The notes: generated by a model not told the origin, from the sequence alone. 64,000 nt of DNA from Metallyticus violacea (GCA_030762175.1 CM060833.1:169522501-169586500), one strand, 5' to 3'. Shown: positions 11,960 to 24,259, numbered from the stretch's first letter. Numbers and translations: made by a program.

Positions 11960-12455
11960 TTTTGTTCTACTTATTTAGAAATCTTGAAAAAAAAAAATGA
12001 AATTATTTTCTGCAAGTCTCATTAACCAGACATACCAAGAATAAAAATTCCTCGCATCAATCAAAACAGGAACTAAGTGCTGTCATATATTTAACATAGC
12101 TGACAGATGCACAAATGCTTTCTTGACCCATTCAAAAAAGTTCGACCCATTCTTTTACAGTAGAATATGAGGGGGATGCTTCCCCATATACACTGTTCAA
12201 TCGCTGTTTAATTTCATTTGGAGTAAGTGCTTCTTTTGTGAAGAACTTAATAACAGATCTATACTCCATTTTGAACATGTCACAATCTTGTACACATAGC
12301 CTTCTTTATGCACCTATATCTGAACAACTGAACACAGCAGAGCAGAAGCTACAGATGCATTTATTTACTTAACAGATAAGGTATGACACCAGATAAGGAT
12401 TTTGTGAAGGCGATAACCTTTGCGGCGAGGCCAGAAACTTATGCACCTACTCTCA
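11960..12455 (-). pseudogene. mariner transposase N-terminal relic
   Basis: On the minus strand from about 12280 the frame reads MEYRSVIKFFTKEALTPNEI, followed by a VYGEASPSYSTVKEWVELF-like stretch. This is the helix-turn-helix DNA-binding region of SETMAR-like mariner transposases. It ends in a stop and then decays. The sequence GAGGCCAGAAACTTATGCAC at about 12425-12446 resembles the terminal repeat seen at 5494, so it is probably this element's 5' end. No catalytic domain survives. Confidence 0.6.
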
Positions 12456-12995
12456 TATCTTATTTTTCACTTGAATTTTGTACTATAAACATGCTGGCAA
12501 ATTTTTGTGTGCATATTGCTATTTCTGCTCTGTAAAAAGACTTGCTGTTTAAAAACAACCTTTCATTCTAATTTGAATTTCTTGTGTGAATATTTCTATG
12601 GAAATATAACCATTGGAAGTAGTTATTATTAAGAAAAATTAAAATGATTGTTTCACTTACTTCAGAAAACGGTTTTTATTCATAAAGGACTGGAGCTTAG
12701 CTTTTTGTCTAATGTTGGCAATTCAAACAGAGGCATTGCAGCTGGTGGATGCAGGAGAGGTGTAGAGCAGAAGGCAAGATGAGAAGTATTGAATGTCCCT
12801 CAAGGGCATGACTCCATCTTAACTATCCAGCACTCTGTATGTTTAAGTAGAATGCTTCACTTGTTGTAGGCTCCCTGATTCTTCAATTTAACTTTCAAAA
12901 TAACAGACATATTTCAGTGATATTTGACACAGAAAACCTTTGTGTGAATGATTTCATAGCAAGTGTGGAAAGTTGTTACCATTAGCATCAGGGCA
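12456..12995. other. Unassigned stretch
   Basis: Nothing is recognised here. Upstream exons of PEDS1 were looked for by eye and not found. Confidence 0.3.
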
Positions 12996-13250
12996 TTTTT
13001 TTTAAATGGTGTTTAATGCCTGTTTTTACTACTGAGGCACCACAGGCGGTGAAGACTGGTGATACATGAAATGAAATGACATATTGGGAATGAATTTTAA
13101 GGAAGGAAGCGTTCTAGGCATTTGCCATTTATGAGGACTGAGGAAAACCTGAAAAAAACCTCATTCAGGGAAGATGGTCTTGGCGGTATTCGAACCCAGA
13201 CCTCCCGCTCACGAGTCCGTGTCTTAACGACCTCGGCCACCCGTGGCGGT
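12996..13250 (-). mobile_element. tRNA-derived SINE, family A
   Basis: This is a nearly complete antisense copy. The 3' signature lies at 13010-13030 and the tRNA-like head (CCTCGGCCACCCGTGGCGGT) at 13231-13250. The inverted B box appears as ATTCGAACCCAGA near 13188-13200. Short frames across it (for example 13122-13343) are products of the SINE, not genes. Confidence 0.85.
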
Positions 13251-13921
13251 GCGTATGGAAGAAGAGAGGTCAGTAATGAAGCACTGCGACAGCATACCAT
13301 ACTTCATCTTTCCCTGTGGGGAGGTGTCTCATGCACAATGTAAGGCATTTCACAAACCGATATATGGGAGTATGGGATTTGACATTCCCATTTTTGTAAG
13401 TCTGCATCTCTTTAAAGAACCAGATGTAGTCCAGTGTTTCCAGATGTGCATAGACAATTTGCTGGAATCATTGATACTAATTGAGTCTTTTTTCATCGGG
13501 AAATTTCAGTTCATTTATAGCGTAATCGATATATATATATGCAGCTTTCCTTTTCTTTTGACTCTATATATATGTTTTTGGAAACCTCCCAATTCCATAC
13601 TTGTAACTGTTGTAAATAGTTTTAATAGTTGTAAATAATTTGCATTCTTTCCAGTTCTTAAATCAGTGCATATAATAATGAATTATATTAATGCATTTAT
13701 AAGCATAATATGGTTAAGAATTTGTACCCATCATAAGTTTTATATTGTCAGCACTCAAGAGTAGTACAGAAATAAACCAGGAGAAATTAGCAGCACAAGT
13801 TAGATGTAGCAAGAAGCAGCACTAGATTCTATCAACTTTATAATGGATCTTAAACTGATATTAATAGGTAGCTGACAGTATTTCACATCCATTTATTATC
13901 TGAAGTGATTTTTTTGTGCAG

Positions 13922-14133
13922 GGAAACGTACACAAGAATGCATCTGTGTTGGAATCTGCATTACTTTAATGGCAGTGAACTTTTACTTCATTGTAATATA
14001 TTTTCGGATGGAGAATCTAAGTACCATTGTGTTAGCAGCATTGTTTGGGATTATCACAGCAGATTTCAGCTCAGGAATTGTGCACTGGGGAGCTGACACA
14101 TGGGGATCTGTAGAGCTGCCCATCATTGGCAAG
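13922..14133 (+). CDS. PEDS1: PEDS1 exon (membrane segments and first His motif)
   Basis: The acceptor is TTTTTTTGTGCAG ending at 13921; the donor is AAG|GTAAATG after 14133. The first two bases complete a split codon, then [20 protein letters not shown] leads into the first hydrophobic segment. The second hydrophobic segment precedes the motif VHWGADTWG. The ATG at 13969 is an internal Met, not the start: the family continues upstream of KR. Confidence 0.95.
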
Positions 14134-17100
14134 GTAAATGTTCTTTTGGCTTGCTTTGTATTCATTGTCTACTAATGTGCTGTGGCAGGAAGGAGGGTTC
14201 TAAGGAATTTGTATAGAAGAGCTAATTTTTCTTATCACAGTAAATTTACTTATTTGCTAATTTTTCTTTGACATTGTATATAAAATGTTAATTTTCAATA
14301 TATCATAAGGATTTTAATAAATTGCCATAGGCACATAGTACAAGTATACATATTTATTATTATTATTCAATTTTTTTTTAATATTCTATTTGAAGAGAGC
14401 AGTTAACTCATTCCTTGAGAAATCAACAATCCAGTGTCATTTTCAATCTTACCAATTCAGATTTCAATGTAGCCTAAATAAGTTTGATGTGTGGAATTAC
14501 TGAATTAACCAGTCATGGGGCAGCAAATATAGAATGAGTCCTAATTGCCCTTCTAGATAATTTCCTGATAATAGTTACAGAGAGATAATAGTTACAGGAA
14601 GAAGAGAACAACCGAAGTCAATAATGAAAGTGATATCAACTTAAAGTATAAAAACTTAACAGACTCAGCACTTGAATCTTCTAATTAAATTGGTGTTAAA
14701 CTTGTAAAATAAGAAACATCATAGATTTAACAAGCCCATAGGGACAATAGCTCATGTGGACTAGCTGACCATTGGAGAAATCAATAAGCTCCAGCTTGCA
14801 GAGGCTTATATGTCCTGGATGGGCTTAATTCATCATTCATTCTTTTGTTCTATTGGAGCTGAAGGAAGTGTCAGTGGTAGGGTAGAGATTATGTAGTTGG
14901 CCAACTTACTTCTGAAATTTAAATATATTTCTTTATAGTTAACATCCTGAATCAAAGTCTAGAATCGCCTAAATCTTCATATAAGTCACCCTGCATCCTT
15001 TTTCACATATATCCACTTCATTAACTTTTGCTGAAATGTGGTGTACTGCTTGTCTTTTAGAGTAAATATCCCCTATAAACTACTCGTGCACTGTTAGTTT
15101 GAAGTAAGAGAGCTTGAAAAGACATTCTATAATCTTTCTGACTTACAGTGTATTTGTAATAATAAAAAATTGTAGTGCGAGAATGCTGTTGGCTAATCAA
15201 AAAATTTTGGTTCTGGAAACTGAAGTTTACAAAATCCAATAGTTTTCTTGGATCAAATAACTTAATAGTGACCATTGTATAAAGCATTTGAGAAGACAGA
15301 TTCGACACATTAAAAATAGAGAAGTTTCAGCAAATGAATTACAGGACAAGCTTTTTACAGAACTAATGAAAAGCTATCATTAATGCTGTCCACTATTAGA
15401 TTGCATCCGAATAGATAATGGTGGCATTGAGCAGGGGAAGGGAAGTTTAGTGTGCAAGTTTTGTGTATGTCATTTTACTGTTATTGAAGGTTACAAATAA
15501 TTTTATTAGCTCTTGATCATGGTGCTTCTAATTCTTATTCTTTCTTTACAGAATTTTCTCCGGCCATTTCGTGAACACCATATAGATCCAACTTCTATTA
15601 CTAGGCATGATTTCATTGAAACCAATGGAGATAATTTTATGGTCACAATTCCATTTTTGGGACGAATGACATGGAATTTCATCACTCACACTGAAGAGGA
15701 GGTGCAGAGCAACTTTTCCTGGACGTGCTATTTATTTCTACTAGCAATTTTTGTAGCAATGACAAACCAGGTGGGTTTATATATAAACATTTGATTCACT
15801 TTTTTTTTTTTTTATCACTTCCCAAGTTTTGATCCTAGAAAACTACAGAACAAAATAGCACATTGTGACAGTAAAATATGTTAAGATAAGTCCTGAAAAA
15901 TTCTTTAGAACTTTAAAACTAAATTGAGCAATATAATGTTATCAGTTATGTTCAAGTGCCCACTTTGAAACTGCAGTTTCAGACAATTAAACTCATTCGC
16001 AATTTTTGGTATTTTACTGTATACATGGATTATCTACGATGTGTGAGTGTTTAATTTTTCACATTAAGCTTCATTATTGTTGATAGTGCCACATAACCTA
16101 TTCAGTCGTCAGTATTCTGTTTCCTTCATCCTCCATTAACAAAAAAAGAACCAGGCATTTTCTTTCTACTGATGGAGTTTATTGGAATTTGTCTTCCATT
16201 GTCAATATCCAGCATGTGATGTTGAAATGAGAACCCATTGCCGTCACAAGACAAAGAAATTACGGCTTATCTTTCTTTATCATATAATGCAAGAAGTTGA
16301 TAACATCTGTGCACATATGTAACCTTTTGTTCTGGAGCCAAATGATGTAGTATCCAATGTGATAGTCTTTATGGATGATTTAGTGCAATGTGGCATTGAC
16401 ACTTCAATTTGTCAAACATGATTAGGTTGTTCTCATTGATCCTAAAACACATTGAGACTAGTGTCCAGAAATATAAATGGAAGCATAAGTGAAATCATTG
16501 TCAGAAGGGCCCAGAAAAGAGGCAGTCATCATCTTTACAAGATATGATTTGCATGGCAAAGCATGAAGATCATATTGGCATACTTTAGAACACAGTGTGC
16601 CCTCTATGTAAGTAATGAAATTATGGATGCCATACATTTTACTAGCTGCCTAGCTCTAGTATCACCATTGAATGCTCATAAATACTGGGAGGCAAGAGAA
16701 AAGGATGATTGTTATACAAATTACTTTTAATTTTGTTTATTCATTAGATACTTTGTTTTTTTTTTTTTTCCCCATTGTTTGTGTGTGTCAACATTGTGGT
16801 TAATATCAAAGCCATTGCATTAAATAAATAATAAATAATGTTTTCATTGTGATAGATGCTGCACTCTGTAAATGTTGTAAACAGGAGCATGATAGGAGGG
16901 TGGCCCTTTGCAATATTTTCCTCTCTGGTAGCACCTTTCAGCTTTCTTCCACATGAACCAAGCAGTGCACCTTTGATAGTACATCTCATTATGGACATCA
17001 CTTCCCTGGTAGTCACATCAGTGGCCAATTTTGAACAACCAGCAATATGCCACCCATAGTAGAAATATGGACGGCAGTCTTAATCATTTCTGAATGTCTG

Positions 17101-17408
17101 ACTGCTCATATGTATAAATAAGATTAATTTGTGTTGAAATGTTACAGATTCACAAGTGGTCCCATACCTACTTTGGCTTGCCAGCTTGGGTGGTGTTCCT
17201 GCAGCAATACCACATAATACTGCCTCGTCGTCATCATCGAATTCATCATGTTGCTCCACATGAAACATATTTCTGTATAACCACAGGTTGGTTAAACTGG
17301 CCTCTTGAAAAAATACATTTTTGGCAAATGTTGGAATGGATAATAGAGCATGTTACAGGATGCAGGCCACGAGATGATGACATGAAATGGGCTCAGAAGC
17401 GAGCATGA
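13922..17408 (+). CDS. PEDS1: PEDS1/TMEM189 (Kua) plasmanylethanolamine desaturase, 3' exons
   Basis: Three spliced exons encode about 229 residues of the TMEM189/Kua family. This integral ER membrane desaturase introduces the vinyl-ether double bond of plasmalogens, using di-iron bound by conserved histidines, electrons from cytochrome b5 and O2. Visible family marks in order are [68 protein letters not shown] and a C-terminal DDDMKWAQK. All the histidine clusters are present. Hydrophobic segments lie before and at FGIITADF and in exon 2 near [10 protein letters not shown]. The family length is about 270 residues, so about 40 N-terminal residues and the start codon are in an upstream exon not found here. 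The incoming intron is phase 1; the two internal introns are phase 0. No stops or frameshifts interrupt the exons, so the gene is probably functional. Confidence 0.95.
14134..15551 (+). other. PEDS1 intron
   Basis: A GT...AG intron of 1418 bases with a TTCTTTACAG acceptor. It has AT-rich filler and a short ATT run (about 14354-14367). No nested gene is recognised. Confidence 0.85.
15552..15770 (+). CDS. PEDS1: PEDS1 exon (REHHIDP motif)
   Basis: 73 whole codons, phase 0 on both sides. The exon encodes [20 protein letters not shown], the ETNGDN motif and a hydrophobic helix ending in TNQ. The donor is CAG|GTGGGT at 15771. Confidence 0.95.
15771..17147 (+). other. PEDS1 intron
   Basis: A GT...AG intron of 1377 bases. 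It holds poly(T) tracts and overlapping open frames on both strands at 16744-17059 that I cannot relate to a known protein. Confidence 0.85.
17148..17408 (+). CDS. PEDS1: PEDS1 terminal exon (histidine cluster and stop)
   Basis: Begins after GTTACAG at 17147 and runs 86 codons to TGA at 17406-17408. It carries [11 protein letters not shown] and the dense histidine cluster [13 protein letters not shown], which provides di-iron ligands in this family, then [12 protein letters not shown] and the conserved C-terminal MKWAQK. Confidence 0.97.
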   Translation: MHKWSHTYFGLPAWVVFLQQYHIILPRRHHRIHHVAPHETYFCITTGWLNWPLEKIHFWQMLEWIIEHVTGCRPRDDDMKWAQKRA

Positions 17409-17605
17409 GGTTAATTACACAAAATCATGCATTCACTTTAACATACACATGTCATATATCTTTGCCCCCCCCCCCCACATACACACACACTACATACACA
17501 CATTCACACTCACACAGTGTAGAATATTTGGTGCTGTGAAATGCAAAAGTGAAATTCCTGCAAAGTTAAACTGCAAATAAATAAACCCTTTCTTCCCTGA
17601 ATGTT
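17409..17605 (+). terminator. PEDS1 3' UTR and poly(A) signals
   Basis: Two overlapping AATAAA hexamers lie at 17576-17581 and 17580-17585, about 170 bases after the stop. The UTR has a C-run and a CA-rich tract at 17466-17505. No ubiquitin-conjugating UEV exon follows, unlike the human TMEM189-UBE2V1 arrangement. Confidence 0.75.
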
Positions 17606-18813
17606 AGCAATGTATTAGCAATTTAGCTGCTGTGAACAAAATTTTCACTGATATTTTTTATTACAATATTGAAAATATTAATTTATACTAGTCGAGTCAA
17701 TATTATTAGCATATTTATAAATATCCTTTATGATGTATATAAAAGGGGGTTTGTTGAACAAGTTTATACACTTTCAGGGACCAAAGGGTAATTTCATTAT
17801 TTATGTACAAGTGATATTAAGAGAGTGGAAGTAACAAGTGTGATGTGATCTTGCTAATAGACTTCAACAAATATGTTCTGAATGAGTGTGTGCAAGTTCA
17901 TAAAGAGAAAAGTTTGCTTTTTATACATATTTATTAGTTATATAAATACATATATATTTTTTTTATCACCCTACATGTGGATGCAGCAACAGAATGTAAT
18001 CTTATATATTTGTTTACATTAATAACAAGCATCATTAGTTTTGATATAACCTTGGCTGTTTGGTTGATGTCAGCATTTCGACCATTTTGCAGTGGTTATC
18101 TTCCAGAATAGAAGTACGCCTCTTCAGGGATAAAGGATATAACACAGTATGACGTAATTATACTGATGTGACATTCTATATTTGGCGATGTGACTGATGC
18201 TACCATAGCCTCAGGAACCATAGATGATTCATTAGTTACGTGAAATCGTGCTTTTGATAAGACAAGTACATTACACATGCCCTAATGTGAACCATACATT
18301 CTGTGGTGTATGGTCCATTAGCATTATAAGTGCTCAAATGAAGGGGATGGAAGCAGCTCTTAAACAAAAAATGATGAATAATCTATTCATTTAGTTTTCT
18401 TACCTTATTTTTATGTGTTTTTAGAAATCCATAAATTTTTTATATGAATTTAACTACCAGAAATGTTTTCCAAAAGTCCACTCTAATTCTAAAATGTAAA
18501 ATAATGTCCAAGAATGAAGCATCATCTTCTATCATAGTATCTCTACTGATTTAATGATGTCCTGTTGTGTGTACTGTTGTGACACTGATACCAAATTCAT
18601 TAGCTAAATTAACCATTATTTCATCATTATCAAACCTTTCTATGGTTTTCACTTTAGTTTCTATATTCAAAAGTTGTGTATTTTCTTAACTGAAAGTGAA
18701 AGTATTGTGGGATGAAATTCCACAACAAAATGAAACAACTGACTTACAAGCTTCAGAGTTCTGTATTCTGAATGGCTAAAATGTTGAAAGAGGGGTTAGA
18801 TGTGCATGCTTTT
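17606..18813. other. Intergenic stretch with possible PLE end
   Basis: Mostly unassigned. At 18070-18130 the minus strand has CTGAAGA followed by small hairpins and GAAAT, as found near the ends of Penelope-like elements. Confidence 0.3.
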
Positions 18814-19740
18814 CAAGGTGGTTCAAATATAAACCAACTTTTATTTTTAAATCTGAATTTCTACACTATTTTTCAATATAACACATATTTTATTTTTCTA
18901 CGTAGTTTCCAGCTTTGTCTATACACTTTTGCCAGCTAGTTAAAAGTTTCGTAATTACAGTCATGAAGAAAGAATGATGACATGTCTGCAGCCATTTGTG
19001 CATGAACTGTTGTAACTGCTTATTATCACAGAAATGCTTCCCCCCAAGTGCCCTGCTTGAGTGGCCCAAATATGTGGGTGTCACATGGTTATAGATCTAG
19101 GCTGTAGGTAGGTTATTGAAGGACAGTTCAGTTCATTTTCAATAATTTTTATTGTGTATGAATTATGGCGTAGTGTTTTATGATGTAAATCGATAAACAA
19201 GATGCCTCTGTAGTCCCAAATATTTCATGCATAGAGCCTTCTATTAATTCAATGCTTTGGGATGCACCAAGAAGCAATTTTTTTTATATTAAAGCTTATT
19301 TTTGATAATGGATTGGACACTCCTGTAGCAAATCCCAAGTTCTGCATGAGTTTCCAACACTCTGGAGTAATGCTGGTCCAGGGACTGTGTTAATGGCTTC
19401 TGTTTTGCATGGCCTCTCTTTCTTTGCAAACTTGTTTGGACCAAAATTTCACCTGTTTTTCAATAATGTTCATTCCTCTTACTATCTATGTGGTTGTGCC
19501 AAATTTCATTGGGCTTGTCTTCCTTTGTGAGAAACTGGATGATGACACATTGTGCAACAGAACAATGAGCTTCCTTCTCACTCATCTTGAAGGCAACTAA
19601 TTGAGTAGCATTAGCCTTGAACCACCTATGTGGTGGGGGCACTATTCCCCACTATACCACCACTCAAACTGCCCTCTTCCTTTCAGGAGTTCACTGGCCA
19701 CCAGGAGAAAAGGTTGACTTATATTTGATCCACCCTCGTA
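18814..19740 (-). mobile_element. mariner element with both terminal repeats, catalytic core deleted
   Basis: Terminal inverted repeats lie at 18814-18844 (core GGTTCAAATATAAACCAACT) and 19707-19738 (inverted core GGATCAAATATAAGTCAACC). A TA follows the right end. On the minus strand the N-terminal part encodes CVIIQFLTKEDKPNEI and, further on, ELGICYRSVQSIIKNKL, the mariner helix-turn-helix region. The C-terminal part (18890-19084) ends LLTSWQKCIDKAGNYVEK, the usual mariner end. The DDD catalytic region between them is gone, and frames are broken. Confidence 0.8.
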
Positions 19741-20274
19741 TATGTTATGCAGTAGCCTCAAACAGTTCCCTTATTAGATCCATAATATTAAAGAACAGTG
19801 ATAGAATTTTAGTGGAATTTTCAATCTTAATTATGAAACATTTTCATGAGCTGGAGGATAAATGGTTAATGGATAATTGATAATTGATACACTGTCTATA
19901 CATGTGCAAGGCATGCGTATGTTTTCCCTCCCTTCCCTGCTTTATGCGGTGGCTGATAGTTGCACAAAGGTTCTTTCTGTGACTGGCTTCCCACTTTACC
20001 AACCCAGGTCCATTTCATCTCTTTTCAATCCACTTTGCTGGTCCTGTAGACTACTAAGATGGGGGGTGAGAATTTTCATGGATACCACTGAGGAGGAGCA
20101 AGGTGATGATGCCCCTTCTCTCCCTCCTTTTGGAGTTTAAAAGAGGAGGGAAAAGAAAGGTTTCATCTGCATGGAGTAGTGATCCTCTCATATGTTGATC
20201 TTCCATACTCTGCAGGTTTATGTCATTGTCTTTGTTAAGTTTTTGCAGCCAACAGATTATTTCTAATTTAAAAG
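19741..20274. other. Unassigned stretch
   Basis: Two frames of 87 codons (19617-19880 and 19877-20140) match nothing known to me. The first overlaps the mariner end. Confidence 0.3.
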
Positions 20275-20475
20275 TAGATCTGCAGTTTGATTCCTCTCAG
20301 GGGCTCTTTTCCTTCAGTCCTAAGACCAAGAACCTACCCTGAAATTTAGGCCTGAAACCCTTTCTTTACTCCAAGAATATTCCTTTTCCAATTTAATGTT
20401 TCATCTAATGCATCACTATTAACTGTCGTGATGCTTCAGTAGTGAAAATGGACATTAAATGCTATTAAAAAAAAG
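20275..20475 (+). mobile_element. Degraded SINE family A
   Basis: It starts at a B-box-like TTTGATTCCTCTC. The body carries ACCCTGAAATTTAGGCCTGA and a 3' end CAGTAGTGAAAATGGACATT, diverged forms of the family A sequence. Confidence 0.6.
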
Positions 20476-20584
20476 GACTATTTCTGAGGCTTCTCACCAT
20501 CTGTTCTCTCTGATCAGTGCTCTGGCTGCTTGGAACATAATGGAATAGTGGTTTTAGTTGTATGTAACACAGGGCATGTCTATG

Positions 20585-20712
20585 AGTCATCCACGGCCGA
20601 AGATGGAGATAACGTATCTTTGAAACTGGTATCGAATATTTTTAAGGTTAGTGAAGCATGAAGAGTGTTAGACGACAGATTTAATTCACGTGAGCTTCAC
20701 TGTGTTAGTTCC
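20585..20712 (+). mobile_element. Solo end fragment of Penelope-like element 2
   Basis: About 125 bases match, with few differences, the 3' end of the Penelope-like element at 31151-31278, including GTGAAGCATGAAGAGTGTTA. It holds the hammerhead-like core CCGAAGA (20597-20603), then a GATA/TATC hairpin and GAAAC (20622-20626). No reverse transcriptase is attached. Confidence 0.75.
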
Positions 20713-20715
20713 ATA

Positions 20716-21319
20716 TACATTTTTTTTTTTAAGTTTTTACAATTTTTAAAAAATGTTCATAAATGTCTATGTTGTTTATTCACAGTGACATATGTGTTCC
20801 TTCCGATGTTCTTCTATGTTGCATTTTGTTCATCCCCAAGTACACAGTATTTTATATGTGCCTGCTGTGTAAAGTTGGGTTAAAAGATCCTTAAGGTTGT
20901 TTTTGGTGCCTTGTCACTTTGGGTATTCTCTTTCTTAAGTACCTCTCCTATTCTATCCATCACTACATTGGCAGCAGTGCTATCTTTCTGTTGTCCTTGT
21001 AGTGATTTATTTGCTCTCTTTCTGTAGCTCTCAATGGTAACCTTAAATAAATTGTACTAATGAAGCTGTAGACAATGGAATGGTAATACATCCTACACTA
21101 TAAAATCATAGTTTTATGTAAGTAAGTGGAGTTAGTGTGAACACATTGAATACATTAGTGTAGAATTGTAACCTTGCTGGAGCCATTGGCATGGACAGTA
21201 TCCTGTAGCATTTTTTCTGCTGTTGCAGACTCTCATGACTAGTGATTGTGCTCAGAGAATCCCATTCTTTAGGACTGAATAGGATAGGATTCAACATTTG
21301 GAGTTAAGTTTTCTTTTAG
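20716..21319. other. Unassigned stretch
   Basis: Nothing is recognised here. Confidence 0.3.
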
Positions 21320-21560
21320 AATAGTGTTTTAACACCTGTTTTTACTGAGGCACCACAGGCGGTGGAACTGATGATACATGAGATGAAATGATAAACTCGT
21401 AAAGAATTTTTTTTTTAAATGAAGAAAGCTTTACAGGCCTAAATTTAGAGTACCTTCCCCAGCATTTCCATTTATGAGGAAAACCTTAGTCAGGAAGGAT
21501 GCTCCTCGTGGGAATTGAACCCCAAACCTTCTGCTAATGACCTCGGCCACCCTTGGCTGT
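21320..21560 (-). mobile_element. tRNA-derived SINE, family A
   Basis: Antisense copy. The 3' signature is at 21328-21350 and the head (CTCGGCCACCCTTGGCTG) ends at about 21560. Small internal deletions are present. Confidence 0.8.
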
Positions 21561-21940
21561 AGAGTAAGCTTGGGTGAATCATCAATTGCATTGCAATGAA
21601 AAGTAATAAAGTGCTACTTTTCATATTCCTGGACAGCTTCTGGACATAAGTTCATAAATTGCTTACAAGTAAGTCACAGCTAACACATTAAAGCAATCAG
21701 AGACATTTGCCACATATGAATTTTCTTTTACCACTAGTACAGTTATCAGACTGAATTAGCCATACACTGTACACAGTCTCCTAATTTAGAAGAAGGGGGG
21801 CACTTTTAGTGTTTTGAATAGAATGCACAAGTCGAATAGCAATGAAGATTCTGAAGTTAATAGATTATCAATAGCTCTTGCTGAATTTCTTCTTGAAACA
21901 TTTTTCGTTTTTTTCCTGCAGCAGCTTTATGAAAGCAGTT

Positions 21941-22034
21941 GATTTTTTTTTTTAATAGTGTTTAATACCTGTATTTACTGCTGAGGCATCAGGCGCTGGT
22001 GATACATGAGATGAAATTATACATTTGGAAAGGA
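21941..22034 (-). mobile_element. SINE family A, 3' fragment
   Basis: An antisense fragment with only the 3' signature and part of the body (through AGATGAAATTATACATTTGG). Confidence 0.6.
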
Positions 22035-22269
22035 TTTTGCAACTGGAGTTGAAAGGAGCTACTGAACTCAGATTCTATTCTAGAACACCATGGGGCTACG
22101 GTCAGCACAAAAACTCCCAAAGAGAAGAAATTATTAGTTTTTCTGTACTTTTCAATCATTCACCACATTTTTGTTGAAAGGATGTACAGAAAGAGGCTTG
22201 TAAAATGTAGGTATATCAAGAATTAGAACACAGAGTTCAGGGATTCAGTTTTGGAAATGCTGAAGTTGT

Positions 22270-22800
22270 ATTGGAAACAGTTTTTCATTAATCCACTCTA
22301 GTTCATACCTGCAGACTGCTATTCCAAATGGAAAGGCCCTCTCTCATTCTTTGTGGAATTTCTTCCCTTTAAATATCATCTTCGGTCAATAACATTGCAC
22401 TGAGCAACAATTGTCACTAATTCTTCTCTTTTCAAAATATGTTTAATAAGCTGTTGGAACCATCTTAACAACAACTTTTTGTGTTTGTCGATTGTTCATT
22501 ACATACTTAGTTTCATCTAGCTACACTGCAGATCAGTTGAGCCTTGGTTATCATTTCAGTATTGGTCAACACTGTTTTCAGTTTCTTAAAATAATCCTGA
22601 ATATCTTCTGGATTAAATTTTCATTGTTGTATTGCCATGGCATGAACCATTAACAGAACCATAATGCTCCTTATGGATTGTCAATGTCAACTGACTGTAT
22701 TTCACCCTCCACAAGTGACTTTGGGTGTATGGAATGTTTGGAAATATGGAATGCAACAAAGTGAAGAGAAGCATGTGCTGAACCACTGACTTTTACTACC
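22270..22800 (-). pseudogene. pogo/Tigger-like transposase relic
   Basis: Minus-strand frames read YFKKLKTVLT, then DETKYVMNNRQTQKVVVKMV, then RISDNCC and KMIFKGKKF. These match the pogo-family order of catalytic DET, K.VV..., the RE.IT-like strand and IFKGK. The frames are broken by stops and shifts. By-eye match of short motifs only. Confidence 0.45.
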
Positions 22801-22899
22801 TTTGAAACGGCATGAATGTGTTAAGATGCTAAGATGACAAGCTTGAATAAACTTTTTCACCATTTTTCAAACTATATTTGTTTTTTATTATTTATTAAA

Positions 22900-24065
22900 T
22901 TCCAATACATTTAAGGGTAGGTCTGAACCCCCTGGACACCATCATCACCCCCCTTAAATATGTCCTTGCATGTAGGGCATTCTTAGGAAGTAGAGAATCC
23001 CATATGGCCCCAAGTTCCAGCTTGCATAATTATTGATGGTACCTGCAGACAGTGGCATGCACTGATATGAAGAAATATTAAACTGATATAAACTGGAATG
23101 ATGCAAAGCCATATGTCTTACAATTAACAAAGGAAAACCTTCTTCTATGATATTTCGATAAACATTTCCTTCAGGACAATTTAAAACTCCCCTCAAACCA
23201 TAACTGACAGTTAAACATTACTCTTCTTGAGCAGCCAATTTGTCATTTTCTTTTTTCCTCCCTACTCTGTTGCCAAGGTGTTTCTCATACTTTTTTTTAA
23301 AATTGAACTTTGGCATCACTAGTTGCAAGACTGAAGGTTTCGCATTAATTGCATTAATTTTTCTTTGGAATATACAATCCAATTGATATTCATTAATCAT
23401 TTGAGAGTACATATGAATATTGCCATTCTGTATTTTTTTCTTCTTTTTCTTCACAGTGCATAGTGACTGTAGTGAGATTTTCATCAACATACCCCGGCTT
23501 TTTGTGGCCTTTAGTAGTGTGACACTATGCAAAGAAATACTCATATATTATTTTTATTTCTAATCTAATTATCCAAATTCTTGTGTTTCCTATGTTTACC
23601 TGTGGTATCACTCTCAGTTACACCAATATCTTGCTAATAGCAGACCTGATTAAATGATTGCTTGTTGACATGAATATCTTGCAAACTCACATTTTCATTG
23701 TATTCTAGAAGATATATTTAGTTTTATAGAGCATATTGTAATGTGCTCTGTACAATTTGAGATAAATTGCCTCAGACAGGAAATGTTACCTGCCAAAACA
23801 TCTTAATGATTTTTTTCCTGTCTATATCTCTTAGTTTTGATGTGCAATAAAACCAATAGTTATCATTAATGGTAGTTTAAGTTTCCTAACTGGTTTAAAT
23901 ACACCTGTAATATTATGATATTCTTCCTCTATATTTTGTTTCCTCTTTACAACATTCTTTTTCCAAATGTTGGCATTATCTGTGTGCTTTCATCATTTAT
24001 GTTCAATAAGAATAAGATTTCTTAATATAAATTAGTTACTAATATTAAAGAAAAAATTTAATTTA
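22900..24065. other. Unassigned stretch
   Basis: Minus-strand frames at 22954-23196 (80 codons) and 23218-23544 (108 codons, lysine-rich) are not recognised and lie in simple AT-rich DNA. I see no splice sites linking them. Confidence 0.3.
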
Positions 24066-24101
24066 ACAATTATTATTATTATTTTTATTATTATTATTAT
24101 T

Positions 24102-24136
<35 letters not shown>

Positions 24137-24138
24137 AC
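24066..24138. repeat. (ATT)n(GTT)n microsatellite
   Basis: An ATT run passes into about 10 GTT units, next to the 5' side of Penelope-like element 1. A similar compound repeat stands at its 3' side. Confidence 0.9.
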
Positions 24139-24259
24139 TTTTTAGGCTTTCATGGCTGGTGTTATAGTTTATTTTCAAGTTTAACATTTTTAAGCCAATG
24201 CATGGACCATAATTGTATACCTAAATACCTACAGATATGTAGTAACATAAAAAGCACTG

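Noticed and set aside
13097..13343. Frames rich in 'RTQTSRSRVRV' on both strands
   Set aside because: Translation of the family A SINE; the same peptide recurs wherever the SINE lies (for example 26240).
16744..17059. Overlapping frames on both strands in the PEDS1 intron
   Set aside because: No recognisable domain; the real reading resumes at the conserved exon at 17148.
17409..18100. UEV (UBE2V1-like) exon fused to PEDS1, as in human Kua-UEV
   Set aside because: No frame with ubiquitin-conjugating motifs is seen and poly(A) signals come first.
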